The notes under the pieces: model-generated
Databases searched by the model: none
What the model was told of the DNA's origin: nothing
Seen by the model: the letters and a program-made list of their open reading frames with translations, nothing else
Translations under genes and position numbers: made by a program
From: an uncultured SAR86 cluster bacterium
GTDB lineage: Bacteria > Pseudomonadota > Gammaproteobacteria > Magnimaribacterales > AG-339-G14
Reading direction: 5' to 3'
Assembly (NCBI GenBank): GCA_902632605.1
Contig: CACPDB010000001.1
Coordinates: 1-64,000 of the forward strand
Length of the DNA: 64,000 bases
Shown: positions 38,415 to 46,882 of the stretch, piece after piece
Position numbering within the stretch: the stretch's first letter is position 1
Layout of the letters: every line of letters begins with the position of its first letter

Positions 38415-39476
38415 TTATTGAAAGCCAATTTTTTCTGGTCTAATAAAAATCCTATTTTCATATTTTGTGTATTCACCTAATAGCCCATTAAACCTAGTGT
38501 TGATACCTCTGCCAAAAAACAATAGAGAATCAAATCCTAAAGCATAAAAAAGCTTTTCTTGAATTTGTTTTTTTGAAAACTCGTCATCAAATAAAAAGTT
38601 ATTATTAAATAAGATGGGGTGCTCCAAACCTTTCAAATTAGAATTAAATTCCTTTGCTGAAAATCTCCATAGATCAAGTTGACCAGGTAGGATATAAATA
38701 TCAGGCTCAAAAATTAAGTTGAAATTAATTGCAGGAATAATTCTTTCAGCAGAAACTTCTTTTGTATGAATGATAATTTTTTTTACATCTTTCCTGAATC
38801 TTGGAGTTTGGTAAATTCTATTTTGAGTTATTCTTTCTAACTCTCTTTTTCTGTTCGAACTTTTATTAATTTCAAAAAGATCTGAAACTTTCTTTTCAAT
38901 ATTTGATTCTTTCTCAATTAAAAAATAATTTTCTGCTTTTAATTCTCCATCGGTTAAAACTACTGATTCTTCTGGAAGAATCTCAGGATTTGAGCTGTAA
39001 AGATAGTCTATATAGTCATAGAAAGGATCAATGAAATTTAAATTTAATTTAACTTTTTCTTTCAAACCGATAATAACCAAAATATTGTTGTTATTTTTTA
39101 AATTACAACTATTTAAAAGTTCTACTAAATTACTATTGAGATAAATTAGTTTTTTTGTTTTGGTTGATATTTTTGAACAATCAAAAGGTTTTTCTTTGGA
39201 AAATTCTAAGAAGTTAATTTCAGAATTTCTTTTCTGCCCTTCTCTTAAAATAAAGAAAGCATTCTTTAATCCTTCCAAAAAAGCTTTCTGAAAAGCATTT
39301 TTGTCTTCAAAAAAAATAACGTCTATATTTGAGCTTAATCGAGATGAACTTAAAACAAGACCTTTACTTTTAAACTCATCAATATCATCTTCTTTTTGCG
39401 AGTATTCATTGCTAGATAAAGTGCAGCAAGTTAGGATGAAAACTAAGACAATATGAGAGATTATTTTTTTTAACAT
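38415..39476 (-). CDS. lpoA: LpoA-like penicillin-binding protein activator (LppC family), short
   Basis: Outer-membrane lipoprotein that activates PBP1A in E. coli. From ATG 39476 the protein has 353 residues: a signal peptide ending in a Cys-containing LTCCTLSS lipobox region, then a domain resembling a type-1 periplasmic-binding fold (the LppC C-terminal domain), ending ALGFDSLLFFGRGINTRFNGLLGEYTKYENRIFIRP, which is close to the YDA...NG...G..R..L pattern of that family. E. coli LpoA has 678 residues with an N-terminal TPR-like half; that half is missing here. Placement divergent to rsmI supports the call. Its start overlaps the rsmI start in CATG. Confidence 0.8.
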   Translation of the reverse strand: MLKKIISHIVLVFILTCCTLSSNEYSQKEDDIDEFKSKGLVLSSSRLSSNIDVIFFEDKNAFQKAFLEGLKNAFFILREGQKRNSEINFLEFSKEKPFDCSKISTKTKKLIYLNSNLVELLNSCNLKNNNNILVIIGLKEKVKLNLNFIDPFYDYIDYLYSSNPEILPEESVVLTDGELKAENYFLIEKESNIEKKVSDLFEINKSSNRKRELERITQNRIYQTPRFRKDVKKIIIHTKEVSAERIIPAINFNLIFEPDIYILPGQLDLWRFSAKEFNSNLKGLEHPILFNNNFLFDDEFSKKQIQEKLFYALGFDSLLFFGRGINTRFNGLLGEYTKYENRIFIRPEKIGFQ

Positions 39477-40299
39477 GACAGGAACATTATATTTAGTTGC
39501 CACACCAATTGGTAATCTTGAGGATATAACTTTAAGAGCAATTAGAATACTTAACGAGTCAAGCATTGTTCTTGCAGAAGACACAAGAAATTCAAAAAAA
39601 CTTTTTGTAGCGCATAAAATTTCTAGCAAGTTGCTTTCTTACAACGACTTTTCATCTCAGAAAAAAATTTCTTCGATAATTAAACATCTAAAAGATGGCA
39701 AAATCATTTCTTTGATCTCAGATGCTGGAACACCTTTAGTCTCAGATCCGGGACATGAATTAGTTTCACAGGTCATTAGCGAGAAGATTAAAGTTGAAAG
39801 TATTCCTGGACCTTCTTCAGTAATTTCAGGATTAATTACTTCTGGATTTAAGAATAATAAATTTATTTTTGAAGGCTTTTTACCAAAAAAATCTAGCGAG
39901 TTGAAATCACTGCTCTCAACATACAATTTTGAAACAAAGACAATTATTTTTTTTGAATCCCCTCACAGGATAAAAAAAACTTTAAAAGTTATGAGAGATG
40001 TTCTTGGTAGAAATAGAAGAATTAGTATTGCTCGTGAAATGACTAAAATACATGAAACAATCTTAAGAGGGACAATCGAAGAGATGAATCATATAGCAGA
40101 CAAGGATACGAATCTTTCGAGAGGGGAAATTGTAATTGTTTTAGAAGGATCTGATGAGGTAAATGAAGATTTCGACGAAAAATTGGATTTTTTACATGCT
40201 TCGTTATCAAATGATCTCTCTTTAAAACAATTTTCAAAGATTTTTTCCAAAATTTCGACACAAAGCGCAAAAGAAATTTACAACAGATATAAAGAATAA
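39475..40299 (+). CDS. rsmI: 16S rRNA (cytidine(1402)-2'-O)-methyltransferase
   Basis: Methylates the ribose of C1402 in the decoding centre. The 274 residues start TGTLYLVATPIGNLEDITLRAI and contain LAEDTR, SDAGTPLVSDPG and PGPSSVISGLITSG, the tetrapyrrole-methylase-fold SAM site. Length near E. coli (286). The ATG shares CATG (39474-39477) with the divergent lpoA start, so the promoters of the two genes must lie inside each other's coding sequence. The rnpB promoter lies over its stop codon. Confidence 0.96.
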   Translation: MTGTLYLVATPIGNLEDITLRAIRILNESSIVLAEDTRNSKKLFVAHKISSKLLSYNDFSSQKKISSIIKHLKDGKIISLISDAGTPLVSDPGHELVSQVISEKIKVESIPGPSSVISGLITSGFKNNKFIFEGFLPKKSSELKSLLSTYNFETKTIIFFESPHRIKKTLKVMRDVLGRNRRISIAREMTKIHETILRGTIEEMNHIADKDTNLSRGEIVIVLEGSDEVNEDFDEKLDFLHASLSNDLSLKQFSKIFSKISTQSAKEIYNRYKE

Positions 40300-40306
40300 G
40301 TATAAT
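40277..40306 (+). promoter_or_regulatory. promoter of rnpB
   Basis: TTTACA (40277-40282), an 18-base spacer and a perfect TATAAT (40301-40306). The predicted start near 40313 coincides with the first base of the RNase P RNA. It overlaps the last codons of rsmI. Confidence 0.75.
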
Positions 40307-40312
40307 TCTCGC

Positions 40313-40647
40313 GAGCTGACCGAGTAATCGCTGCATTGCAGAGGAAAGTCCGGGCTCCATAGGAAAAAGTGCCAGGTAACTCCTGGAAGTAAGTTTTAAG
40401 CTTACTATGGAAAGTGCAACAGAAAATAAACCGCCTTAGGGTAAGGTTGAAAAGGTGAGGTAAGAGCTCACCGTGTTTTTTGGTAACAAAGAACAGCTAG
40501 GTAAACCCCACTTGGAGCAAGGCCAAATAGAGATTTTATAATGTTTTCCGCATTGAATCTGGGTAGGCCGCTAGAGATTCATGGTGACATGGGTTCGAGA
40601 TGAATGATTACTTCAAACAGAACCCGGCTTATGAGTCAGCTCAATCT
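40313..40647 (+). ncRNA. rnpB: RNase P RNA, bacterial class A
   Basis: Catalytic RNA that removes tRNA 5' leaders. The P1 strand GAGCTGAC at the 5' end pairs with GTCAGCTC at 40635-40642. Conserved blocks follow the M1 order: GAGGAAAGTCCGGGCTCC, AGTGCCAGGTAACTCCTGG, AGTGCAACAGAAAATAAACC, GGTAAGAGCTCACCG, GAGCAAGGCCAAATAG, GGGTAGGCCGCT, GATGAATGATTAC and ACAGAACCCGGCTTA. Length about 335 bases, somewhat shorter than M1 (377). rsmI-rnpB-mraZ order matches Pseudomonas. The 3' end is estimated within a few bases. Confidence 0.95.
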
Positions 40648-40655
40648 AAATGAGA

Positions 40656-40686
40656 AGTCTTTTTTGATTAAAAAAATCTTTTTTTT
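40656..40686 (+). terminator. A+T-rich intrinsic terminator after rnpB
   Basis: AGTCTTTTTT and AAAAAAATCT can pair around GATT (two mismatches), and eight T residues follow. It is the natural end for the rnpB transcript and separates it from the dcw promoter region. Confidence 0.6.
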
Positions 40687-40714
40687 GGGGTTCTTTATAT
40701 ATTTACATTGCTCC

Positions 40715-40754
40715 AAAAGTGTGTAAAAGTGTGCAAAAGTATACATTAGTGTAA
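40715..40754 (+). promoter_or_regulatory. four phased 10-bp repeats, candidate MraZ operator
   Basis: AAAAGTGTGT, AAAAGTGTGC, AAAAGTATAC and ATTAGTGTAA follow each other without gaps and end 16 bases before mraZ. MraZ is known to bind its own promoter at short boxes repeated every 10 bp (TGGGN-N5 in E. coli, AAAGTG-type in Mycoplasma). The arrangement therefore fits autoregulation of the dcw cluster. A possible -10 box (TATACA, 40740-40745) lies over boxes 3-4, but no matching -35 was found. Confidence 0.7.
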
Positions 40755-40770
40755 CTTTTGGGACTATTTT

Positions 40771-41247
40771 ATGGCTGGACTTTATGGGTTTAGCAGTCTT
40801 TCCTTAGACACAAAGGGAAGAATTGTTATACCTGCAAGATACAAAGATTTGTTGAAGGAAATGGCTTCAGGGTCGATTATTATCACTCGAGATCCTCAAT
40901 ACCCATCACTCTTGATTTATCCTGGAGCACTATGGAAGAAAATCTCAGACGCCTTTGAAAATTTATCTGGCTTAAATCCAAAAATCAGAACTTTACAGTG
41001 GAACTTCCTTGGAAATGCTCACGCTATTGATTTTGAAGTCTCAGAAAGAATGACTCTTCTTATTCCTCAGTCCCTCAGAAATTACAGTCAAATTAAAGAA
41101 AAAACTAAGGTTGTTCTGATTGGTATGGGTCAAAAATTAGAACTATGGAGTGAAAAAAACTGGAAACTTAAGGAAGAGGGGAAAAATGTTAAGGGTGAAA
41201 GACTAGAAATTGAACTACCTAGTGAAGTTCAGGAGATCCCATTTTGA
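40771..41247 (+). CDS. mraZ: transcriptional regulator MraZ
   Basis: DNA-binding regulator of the division and wall cluster. The 158 residues contain two SpoVT/AbrB-like halves: SLDTKGRIVIPARYKDLL at about 11-28 and, after residue 80, the second copy around VSERMTLLIPQSLRNYSQI with KVVLIGMGQKLELWS. Length is close to E. coli (152). It is the first gene of the dcw cluster, directly behind the phased repeats. It ends in a TTGA overlap with rsmH. Confidence 0.96.
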   Translation: MAGLYGFSSLSLDTKGRIVIPARYKDLLKEMASGSIIITRDPQYPSLLIYPGALWKKISDAFENLSGLNPKIRTLQWNFLGNAHAIDFEVSERMTLLIPQSLRNYSQIKEKTKVVLIGMGQKLELWSEKNWKLKEEGKNVKGERLEIELPSEVQEIPF

Positions 41248-42116
41248 ATTATTCTCACGAACCAGTTTTATTGAAAGAGACTCTCGCTAACCTCATTAAC
41301 GATGAAAGTGGTTCATACCTCGACTGTACCTTCGGGTTAGGGGGACACTCCAAAAAGATTCTAGAAAATCTAAATTCGGATGGTCGTCTTTACTCAATTG
41401 ATAAAGATAAAGAAGTAAAAGATTATGCAAATCTTATTAAGGATGAGAGATTTAAATTTCAAACATCAACCTTTTCAAATATCTCAGACTTATTTTCAAA
41501 AAATACTATGAATGGTGTTCTTTTTGACTTAGGAGTCTCATCTCTACAATTAGATAAACCGGAAAGGGGTTTTAGCTTTATGCGGGATGGAGAATTGGAT
41601 ATGAGATTTGATAACAGTACAGGAGTATCTGCTAAAGACTGGATAAACTCTGCATCAGAAAAAGAACTTGCTGACGTTTTTTATTTTCTTGGGGAAGAAA
41701 GAAAATCGAGGCAGTTTGCAAAAAAAATCATCCAGACAAGGAAAGATTTAAATATTTCTTCAACAAAAAATCTTGCAGAGCTTTTCAAGCCAAAAGGTTT
41801 TCAAAAAAAACATCCAGCTACAAACATTTTTAGAGGCATAAGAATCTTAATAAACAATGAGTTCGAGGAATTAAGGGAAGGCCTTATCTCGGCAATAAAA
41901 GTTCTAAAAGATAGGGGTATTTTAGCGGTCATTAGTTTTCATTCAGCCGAAGATAGAATAGTTAAAAACTTTTTCAAGAAAGATTATAAAAATTTTTTTG
42001 AGGGTATTAACCTGAAAAACATAAATAAAATAAAACCATCGAAGGGAGAGAAATCAATTAATCCTCGATCCAGAAGTGCAATTTTAAGAATAGGGGAAAT
42101 AGAATATGTCTCTTAA
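41244..42116 (+). CDS. rsmH: 16S rRNA (cytosine(1402)-N4)-methyltransferase
   Basis: Methylates the base of C1402, the same nucleotide whose ribose RsmI methylates; both genes lie within 2 kb here. The 290 residues start with the TTG in TTGA (NYSHEPVLLKETL) and contain the SAM motif DCTFGLGGHSKKIL, DLGVSSLQLD, the RGFSFMRDGELDMRFD block and SFHSAEDRIVKNFF. Normal length (E. coli 313). It overlaps ftsL by 11 bases. Confidence 0.97.
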   Translation: MNYSHEPVLLKETLANLINDESGSYLDCTFGLGGHSKKILENLNSDGRLYSIDKDKEVKDYANLIKDERFKFQTSTFSNISDLFSKNTMNGVLFDLGVSSLQLDKPERGFSFMRDGELDMRFDNSTGVSAKDWINSASEKELADVFYFLGEERKSRQFAKKIIQTRKDLNISSTKNLAELFKPKGFQKKHPATNIFRGIRILINNEFEELREGLISAIKVLKDRGILAVISFHSAEDRIVKNFFKKDYKNFFEGINLKNINKIKPSKGEKSINPRSRSAILRIGEIEYVS

Positions 42117-42375
42117 ATATATATCATTTCTTTCTCTTTTGTTTATCTTAACTTTTGTTTTGTTAATTTATTTACAACTAGATTTTAATATTAAAAAAAC
42201 AAACTCAGATATTTACAAGCTCACAGAGACATTTAATTATGAATTGGATGAGAATCTATCACTAAGGAGCAGAATACAATTAAAAAAATCTCTCAAAGAT
42301 GCTTATGAGAATTCTTTACAAAGCCTTTCCATGATCAGTCCAGATGAGATATTGAATATTGAGGTGGTAAATTGA
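42106..42375 (+). CDS. ftsL: cell division protein FtsL
   Basis: Small bitopic protein of the FtsQLB complex. The 89 residues have a membrane helix at about 4-24 and then a coiled-coil stretch (IKKTNSDIYKLTETFNYELDENLSLRSRIQLKKSL). FtsL is poorly conserved; the call rests on size, topology and the rsmH-ftsL position. In most gammaproteobacteria ftsI would follow; here an FtsQ-like gene does, by a TTGA overlap. Confidence 0.88.
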   Translation: MSLKYISFLSLLFILTFVLLIYLQLDFNIKKTNSDIYKLTETFNYELDENLSLRSRIQLKKSLKDAYENSLQSLSMISPDEILNIEVVN

Positions 42376-42872
42376 ATATCAGACTCAATATAAAATCGTT
42401 TTTCTTTTTTTCATTAGTCTCTTTAAGTAGTTATGCTCTAGCTTTTTCCATAGTTGGTTTAAATTCAAAAGAGGAAGAACAAAAAAAAATACCTCATTTT
42501 CATTTAAATGGTTCTGAAGTCATTTCCCAAAATGGTGAATCAATCACATCAAAAGATATTTATTCTGCAGCTTTGGTTAATTTATCAATTGATGACAAAG
42601 AACCTTTGGAACTGATGAATAATTATTACGAAATCCAAGAGATCCTATTAATGAAGGATCTTCATATTAAAAAATTAGAATATAAGAAATTTGGTCAATT
42701 AAAAATTCAAACAACCAATAACGAATTTATTAAATTCCAAGATTTTCAACTTTCTGACCAACTAAGAACCTTGAAATTATTCTTCCAAAGTAAAGATTCA
42801 CAAAATTTATTAAAAAACTTTAAAACTATAGATCTGAGACATAAAAATAAATTAGCAATTGGATATTATTAA
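42372..42872 (+). CDS. ftsQ: FtsQ-like division protein, very short
   Basis: FtsQ links FtsL and FtsB to the divisome. The 166-residue product starts at a TTG in TTGA, has a short cytoplasmic part, a membrane helix near 9-29 and a periplasmic domain. The C-terminus TIDLRHKNKLAIGYY matches the FtsQ end pattern (VDLRY.NG.AV.W), and its position directly before ftsA is the FtsQ position. Strands such as KLEYKKFGQLKIQTTN fit the FtsQ beta domain. The usual POTRA region is greatly reduced: E. coli FtsQ has 276 residues. No separate ftsQ is seen near ddl. Confidence 0.75.
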   Translation: MNIRLNIKSFFFFSLVSLSSYALAFSIVGLNSKEEEQKKIPHFHLNGSEVISQNGESITSKDIYSAALVNLSIDDKEPLELMNNYYEIQEILLMKDLHIKKLEYKKFGQLKIQTTNNEFIKFQDFQLSDQLRTLKLFFQSKDSQNLLKNFKTIDLRHKNKLAIGYY

Positions 42873-44101
42873 TGGCTAACAATAATAAAAATAATCTAAG
42901 AGTTGGCATAGATATAGGAACTTCTAAAGTTGTTTGCATAATTGCAGAAAATGCCTCTGAAGGAATAAATGTTTTAGGTTTAGGTATTCAAAATTCAACA
43001 GGTCTTCGGGATGGAGTTATTGTAGATATTGAGTCAACAGTAGCGGCTGTCACAGAAGCAGTTTCAAAAGCTGAGCTTATGTCAGGTAGGCAGGTTACAA
43101 AAGCTTTCGTAGGAATCTCAGGTGGTAGTGTAAATGGTCTAAATTCTTCAGGAGCTGTTCCTATAAAAGATAGAAAGGTAAAAATGAGTGAGGTTGAAAA
43201 GGTTATGTCTACTGCTCAAGCACAAAGTATCCCAGAGGGATACGAGCTTTTACATGCTTTGCCAAGAGAATTCATCATTGATAATCAGCCTGGAGTCAAA
43301 GCCCCATTAGGCATGGCAGGAGTAAGACTTGAAGCTCATGTGCATTTAGTTTCTTGTCTTAAGAATTCTGCAACAAATATTGGATCTTGCATGAAAATAT
43401 GCGGAATTGATGTTCAAAAATACGTTTTGGAACAACTTGCATCTAGCCATTCAGTGCTTACGGATGATCAAAAGAAATTAGGTGTTTGTCTAATTGATAT
43501 TGGCGGTGGGACTTCTGACGTAGCAATTTTTTCTGATGGGGCAATTAGTCATACAGTAAATGTTCCAATTGCTGGAACACATGTTACAAATGATATTGCA
43601 AGGGCAATTCAAACTTCGATTCAAAATGCGGAAGATATTAAAAAGAAACATGGTTGTGCTTGGAGTGAATTGGCTGACTCTGATGAAATGATAACCACTC
43701 AATCAATAAATGGTAGAGAAAATCAATCATTCTCAAGACATGGCCTTTCTAATGTTATCGAAGAAAGATATCAAGAGATTTTTCAAATTATTAAAGAAAG
43801 AATCGGAAATATAAACCTAGCTCAGGCAATACCTGCAGGAATTGTATTGACCGGTGGCGCATCAAGAATAGAGGGCATTTCTCAACTAGCCGAGGCAATA
43901 TTCCAAGCTCCAGTTAGAGTCGGAAAACCTCGAGGATTGATTGGATTAAGCGATATTTTATCCAATCCAATATATTCCACAGCAGTTGGATTAATTTTAT
44001 TTGCTCAAAAAAAACAGGAAGAAGATTTCATGGATTTTGCAATGTTAAATGAAAAAGGCCTATTAAATAAAGCTTTTAGATGGATACAGAATACTTTTTA
44101 A
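42872..44101 (+). CDS. ftsA: cell division protein FtsA
   Basis: Actin-like ATPase that tethers FtsZ to the membrane. The 409 residues carry GIDIGTSKVVCIIAE, the FtsA-specific 1C subdomain, the IDIGGGTSDVAIF phosphate loop, VLTGGASRIEGI and a C-terminal amphipathic helix (LLNKAFRWIQNTF) that is the membrane-targeting sequence. It shares one base with the FtsQ-like stop and lies 18 bases before ftsZ. Confidence 0.97.
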   Translation: MANNNKNNLRVGIDIGTSKVVCIIAENASEGINVLGLGIQNSTGLRDGVIVDIESTVAAVTEAVSKAELMSGRQVTKAFVGISGGSVNGLNSSGAVPIKDRKVKMSEVEKVMSTAQAQSIPEGYELLHALPREFIIDNQPGVKAPLGMAGVRLEAHVHLVSCLKNSATNIGSCMKICGIDVQKYVLEQLASSHSVLTDDQKKLGVCLIDIGGGTSDVAIFSDGAISHTVNVPIAGTHVTNDIARAIQTSIQNAEDIKKKHGCAWSELADSDEMITTQSINGRENQSFSRHGLSNVIEERYQEIFQIIKERIGNINLAQAIPAGIVLTGGASRIEGISQLAEAIFQAPVRVGKPRGLIGLSDILSNPIYSTAVGLILFAQKKQEEDFMDFAMLNEKGLLNKAFRWIQNTF

Positions 44102-44119
44102 CTTTATTCAGGAGGAGTT

Positions 44120-45244
44120 ATGAAATATAAATTAGTAGACAATGGGAAGAGAAATCAAACCATAATAAAAGTAGTTGGCGTCGGCGGCTGCGGAGGTAAT
44201 GCCATAGATCATATGGTAGCCAATGGAGTAGAAGGTGTGGAAACAATCTCTGCAAATACTGATTCTCAAGCTCTTACTAAAAACAAAGCAGCGGAAAAAA
44301 TAATCTTAGGTGAAATAAATAATCATGGACAAGGAGCTGGAGGAAAACCGGATGTAGGCAGAGACACTGCTTTAGATGATTATGAAAGGTTAACGACTAT
44401 GTTTGATGGTTCCGATATGGTATTCATAGCAGCAGGAATGGGAGGGGGAACCGGAACAGGTGCAGCTCCTATAGTAGCCAGGGCTGCAAAAGAAGTTGGA
44501 GCTTTAGCTGTTGCTATTGTCACAAAACCAATGTCTTTAGAGTTTAAAGATGATTTAGCAGAAGCTGGAATAAAAGAACTAAGGTCAGAAGTTGATTCTT
44601 TAATTACCATTCCCAACCAAAAATTAAGTGAAGTTTTTGGAGGTGACTGTACTATGCTGGAAGCTTTTGGACATGCAAACGATGTTTTGTTGGGAGCTGT
44701 GAGAGGGATTGCTGACATCATCACACAAACTGGCTACATAAATGTGGACTTCAATGATGTTAAAACTGTTATGGCTGAGCAAGGAGTTGCTATGATGGGA
44801 ACAGGTATTGCAAGTGGTCCAAGCAGAGCAAAAGATGCTGCAGCTCAAGCTGTAGGAAGCCCCCTCTTGGAGGATATAAATTTACAAAATGCAAAAGGGG
44901 TCTTGGTAAATATAACTGGAAAAGGCATCAAGGTTGGGGAGATAGAGGATGTTCTTCGACAAGTATCAGATTTTGCAAGTGATGGTGCTCAAATAATCCA
45001 TGGTGCAGTAGAAGATGACGACATGGAAGGAGACATAAAAGTCACAATCATAGCGACTGGTCTTTCTGATAGTTCTCAACAAAACGATAGGGCTACAGGA
45101 TTTAAGGTTGCAAATGATCCATATGGTAGATTTCAAGAAGTACCGACTCTAGGAAAAGTCGAAAATGAGATTTCAAAAAATGAATCAACAAAAAAAAGTG
45201 ATTATCTAGACATACCATCATTTGTGAGAAAACAGATAGATTGA
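44120..45244 (+). CDS. ftsZ: cell division protein FtsZ
   Basis: Tubulin-like GTPase forming the division ring. The 374 residues have the nucleotide loop VGVGGCGGNA, the tubulin signature GGGTGTG at 108-114, a T7-region DFNDVKTVM, a short linker and the C-terminal peptide LDIPSFVRKQID that binds FtsA and other partners. A strong AGGAGG precedes the ATG, suggesting a high translation rate relative to ftsA. ftsI follows after one base; lpxC, the usual neighbour, is absent. Confidence 0.98.
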   Translation: MKYKLVDNGKRNQTIIKVVGVGGCGGNAIDHMVANGVEGVETISANTDSQALTKNKAAEKIILGEINNHGQGAGGKPDVGRDTALDDYERLTTMFDGSDMVFIAAGMGGGTGTGAAPIVARAAKEVGALAVAIVTKPMSLEFKDDLAEAGIKELRSEVDSLITIPNQKLSEVFGGDCTMLEAFGHANDVLLGAVRGIADIITQTGYINVDFNDVKTVMAEQGVAMMGTGIASGPSRAKDAAAQAVGSPLLEDINLQNAKGVLVNITGKGIKVGEIEDVLRQVSDFASDGAQIIHGAVEDDDMEGDIKVTIIATGLSDSSQQNDRATGFKVANDPYGRFQEVPTLGKVENEISKNESTKKSDYLDIPSFVRKQID

Positions 45245-45245
45245 T

Positions 45246-46880
45246 TTGAATGCACGAGAGAATAATAAATACAGAGAACTGACTCTCTGGATAGTTATAT
45301 TCTTTATTTTATTAGCTTTACCAACTAAGTTAATCTTTTTTCAAAAAAATGATTTTAGTTTAGGGAAAGAATTTTCTCAAAAAGCTACTGTCAGACAATC
45401 TCCTATAGCTTCAAAAAGAGGAGTAATTTTTGATAGAAATAATTTTATCTTAGCTGAAGATATTCCATCTTATGAGATTGGGATTACCCTAAAGGATTTT
45501 TCATTCGATCCACTTCATATAAATCTCTTATCTGCTAATTTAGATTTAGATATTGATAGGTTAAAAAAACGATTAGCCAGAAAGAAAACCAAATATTTGG
45601 TTCTTAACCAAAAAGTAGAAAAACAAAAAAAAGAACATATTCAGTCTTTAGAAATTCCTGGGATAGTCATTAGCAAAAGAACATTTAAAAGAAATTATCC
45701 TCAAGGAGAAATATTCTCACAACTAATTGGGCTTACTAATTATAAAAACGAAGGCGTAAATGGAATAGAGTTTGCTCTTGATGAAACTTTAAAAGCAGAA
45801 AATGGTTATCAAAAGAATATTTATTCTAGAAAATCAGGAATAATTCAAAATTCCATAATCAAAGAGCCAATAAATGGCTCAGCAGTTAATTTAACTGTCG
45901 ACTCTAAAATGCAATTTATTTTATTTGATAAGCTTAAAAAAGCTGTTGAATTTCATAAGGCAGAATCTGCATCAGGAATCATGATTGACTTAAGTTCAAA
46001 TGAAATTTTAGCAATGACAAATTTCCCATCCTTCGATCCAAACAATCGAAAAAAACTTAAAAATATGGAATTATTAAAAAATAATTCAGCGATAGAGCTT
46101 TTTGAGCCAGGCTCTACAGTAAAACCTTTAGCTTTATCAGCTCTATTAAAAAATAATCCAAATTTAATGGAGTCAGCAGTGAATACTTCACCGGGATGGA
46201 TAGAATTTGAAGGTTATAGAACTGAAGATGCCAGAAACTATGGAACATTATCTGCAGAAGAAATAATTGCCAAATCTAGTAATGTTGGCATGGTAAAGCT
46301 ATGCGCTGATCTTGATTCAAACAAAATTCTGCGTACCTATTATTCCCTTGGCTTAGGGAAGTATATGAATGAAATTTTTATTTCAACTCGAGAGGGCTAC
46401 CTCCCAGAATATAAAAATTTATCTCTAAGAGAAAAAGTCTCACTTTGTTATGGATATGGTCTTCAAACTACCTTGGTTCAATTAACTTCAGCATACAGTA
46501 CTATTTTTTCAGATGGAGTTTACCGACCATTTAAATTAATAAAAAACTCCTCTAAATTTGAAGAAGAAAGAATCTTTAGCAAAGAAAATGCTGATCAAAT
46601 TAAAAACATATTATACAAAGCAATAAAAAATGGCACCGGATTTCGGGCAACAGTTAATAATCACGATGTTTTTGGCAAAACAGGCACGGCAAGAATTTTC
46701 AAGAATCAGAAGTATAATGAAGACCTGCATAATGCCCTGTTTATAGGAATGACAAAGGTAGAAGATAAAGAATTCTTGATTGGACTATTTGTTAAAAATC
46801 CACAGATTAATGGGGAAGGAGGAGGTGATGTAGCTGCTCCAATATTTTCGGAAATTATCGAAACTATTCAAAAACTCTAA
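45246..46880 (+). CDS. ftsI: peptidoglycan D,D-transpeptidase FtsI (PBP3)
   Basis: Septal cross-linking enzyme. The 544 residues start at a TTG one base after ftsZ, with a membrane helix at about 13-32, the pedestal domain (SPIASKRGVIFDRNNFILA) and the transpeptidase domain: SxxK as STVK (Ser290, Lys293), SxN as SSN and KTG in FGKTGTAR. Slightly shorter than E. coli (588). It is separated from ftsL by ftsQ, ftsA and ftsZ, which is not the standard order. Confidence 0.96.
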   Translation: MNARENNKYRELTLWIVIFFILLALPTKLIFFQKNDFSLGKEFSQKATVRQSPIASKRGVIFDRNNFILAEDIPSYEIGITLKDFSFDPLHINLLSANLDLDIDRLKKRLARKKTKYLVLNQKVEKQKKEHIQSLEIPGIVISKRTFKRNYPQGEIFSQLIGLTNYKNEGVNGIEFALDETLKAENGYQKNIYSRKSGIIQNSIIKEPINGSAVNLTVDSKMQFILFDKLKKAVEFHKAESASGIMIDLSSNEILAMTNFPSFDPNNRKKLKNMELLKNNSAIELFEPGSTVKPLALSALLKNNPNLMESAVNTSPGWIEFEGYRTEDARNYGTLSAEEIIAKSSNVGMVKLCADLDSNKILRTYYSLGLGKYMNEIFISTREGYLPEYKNLSLREKVSLCYGYGLQTTLVQLTSAYSTIFSDGVYRPFKLIKNSSKFEEERIFSKENADQIKNILYKAIKNGTGFRATVNNHDVFGKTGTARIFKNQKYNEDLHNALFIGMTKVEDKEFLIGLFVKNPQINGEGGGDVAAPIFSEIIETIQKL

Positions 46881-46882
46881 TA

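Noticed and set aside
39477-39629. 51-residue extension of lpoA over rsmI
   Set aside because: It would hide the signal peptide and is antisense to the well-conserved rsmI start.
40715-40754. Small CRISPR or iteron origin from the 10-bp repeats
   Set aside because: Units are contiguous, without spacers, and lie exactly where MraZ boxes are expected; no dnaA or rep gene is near.
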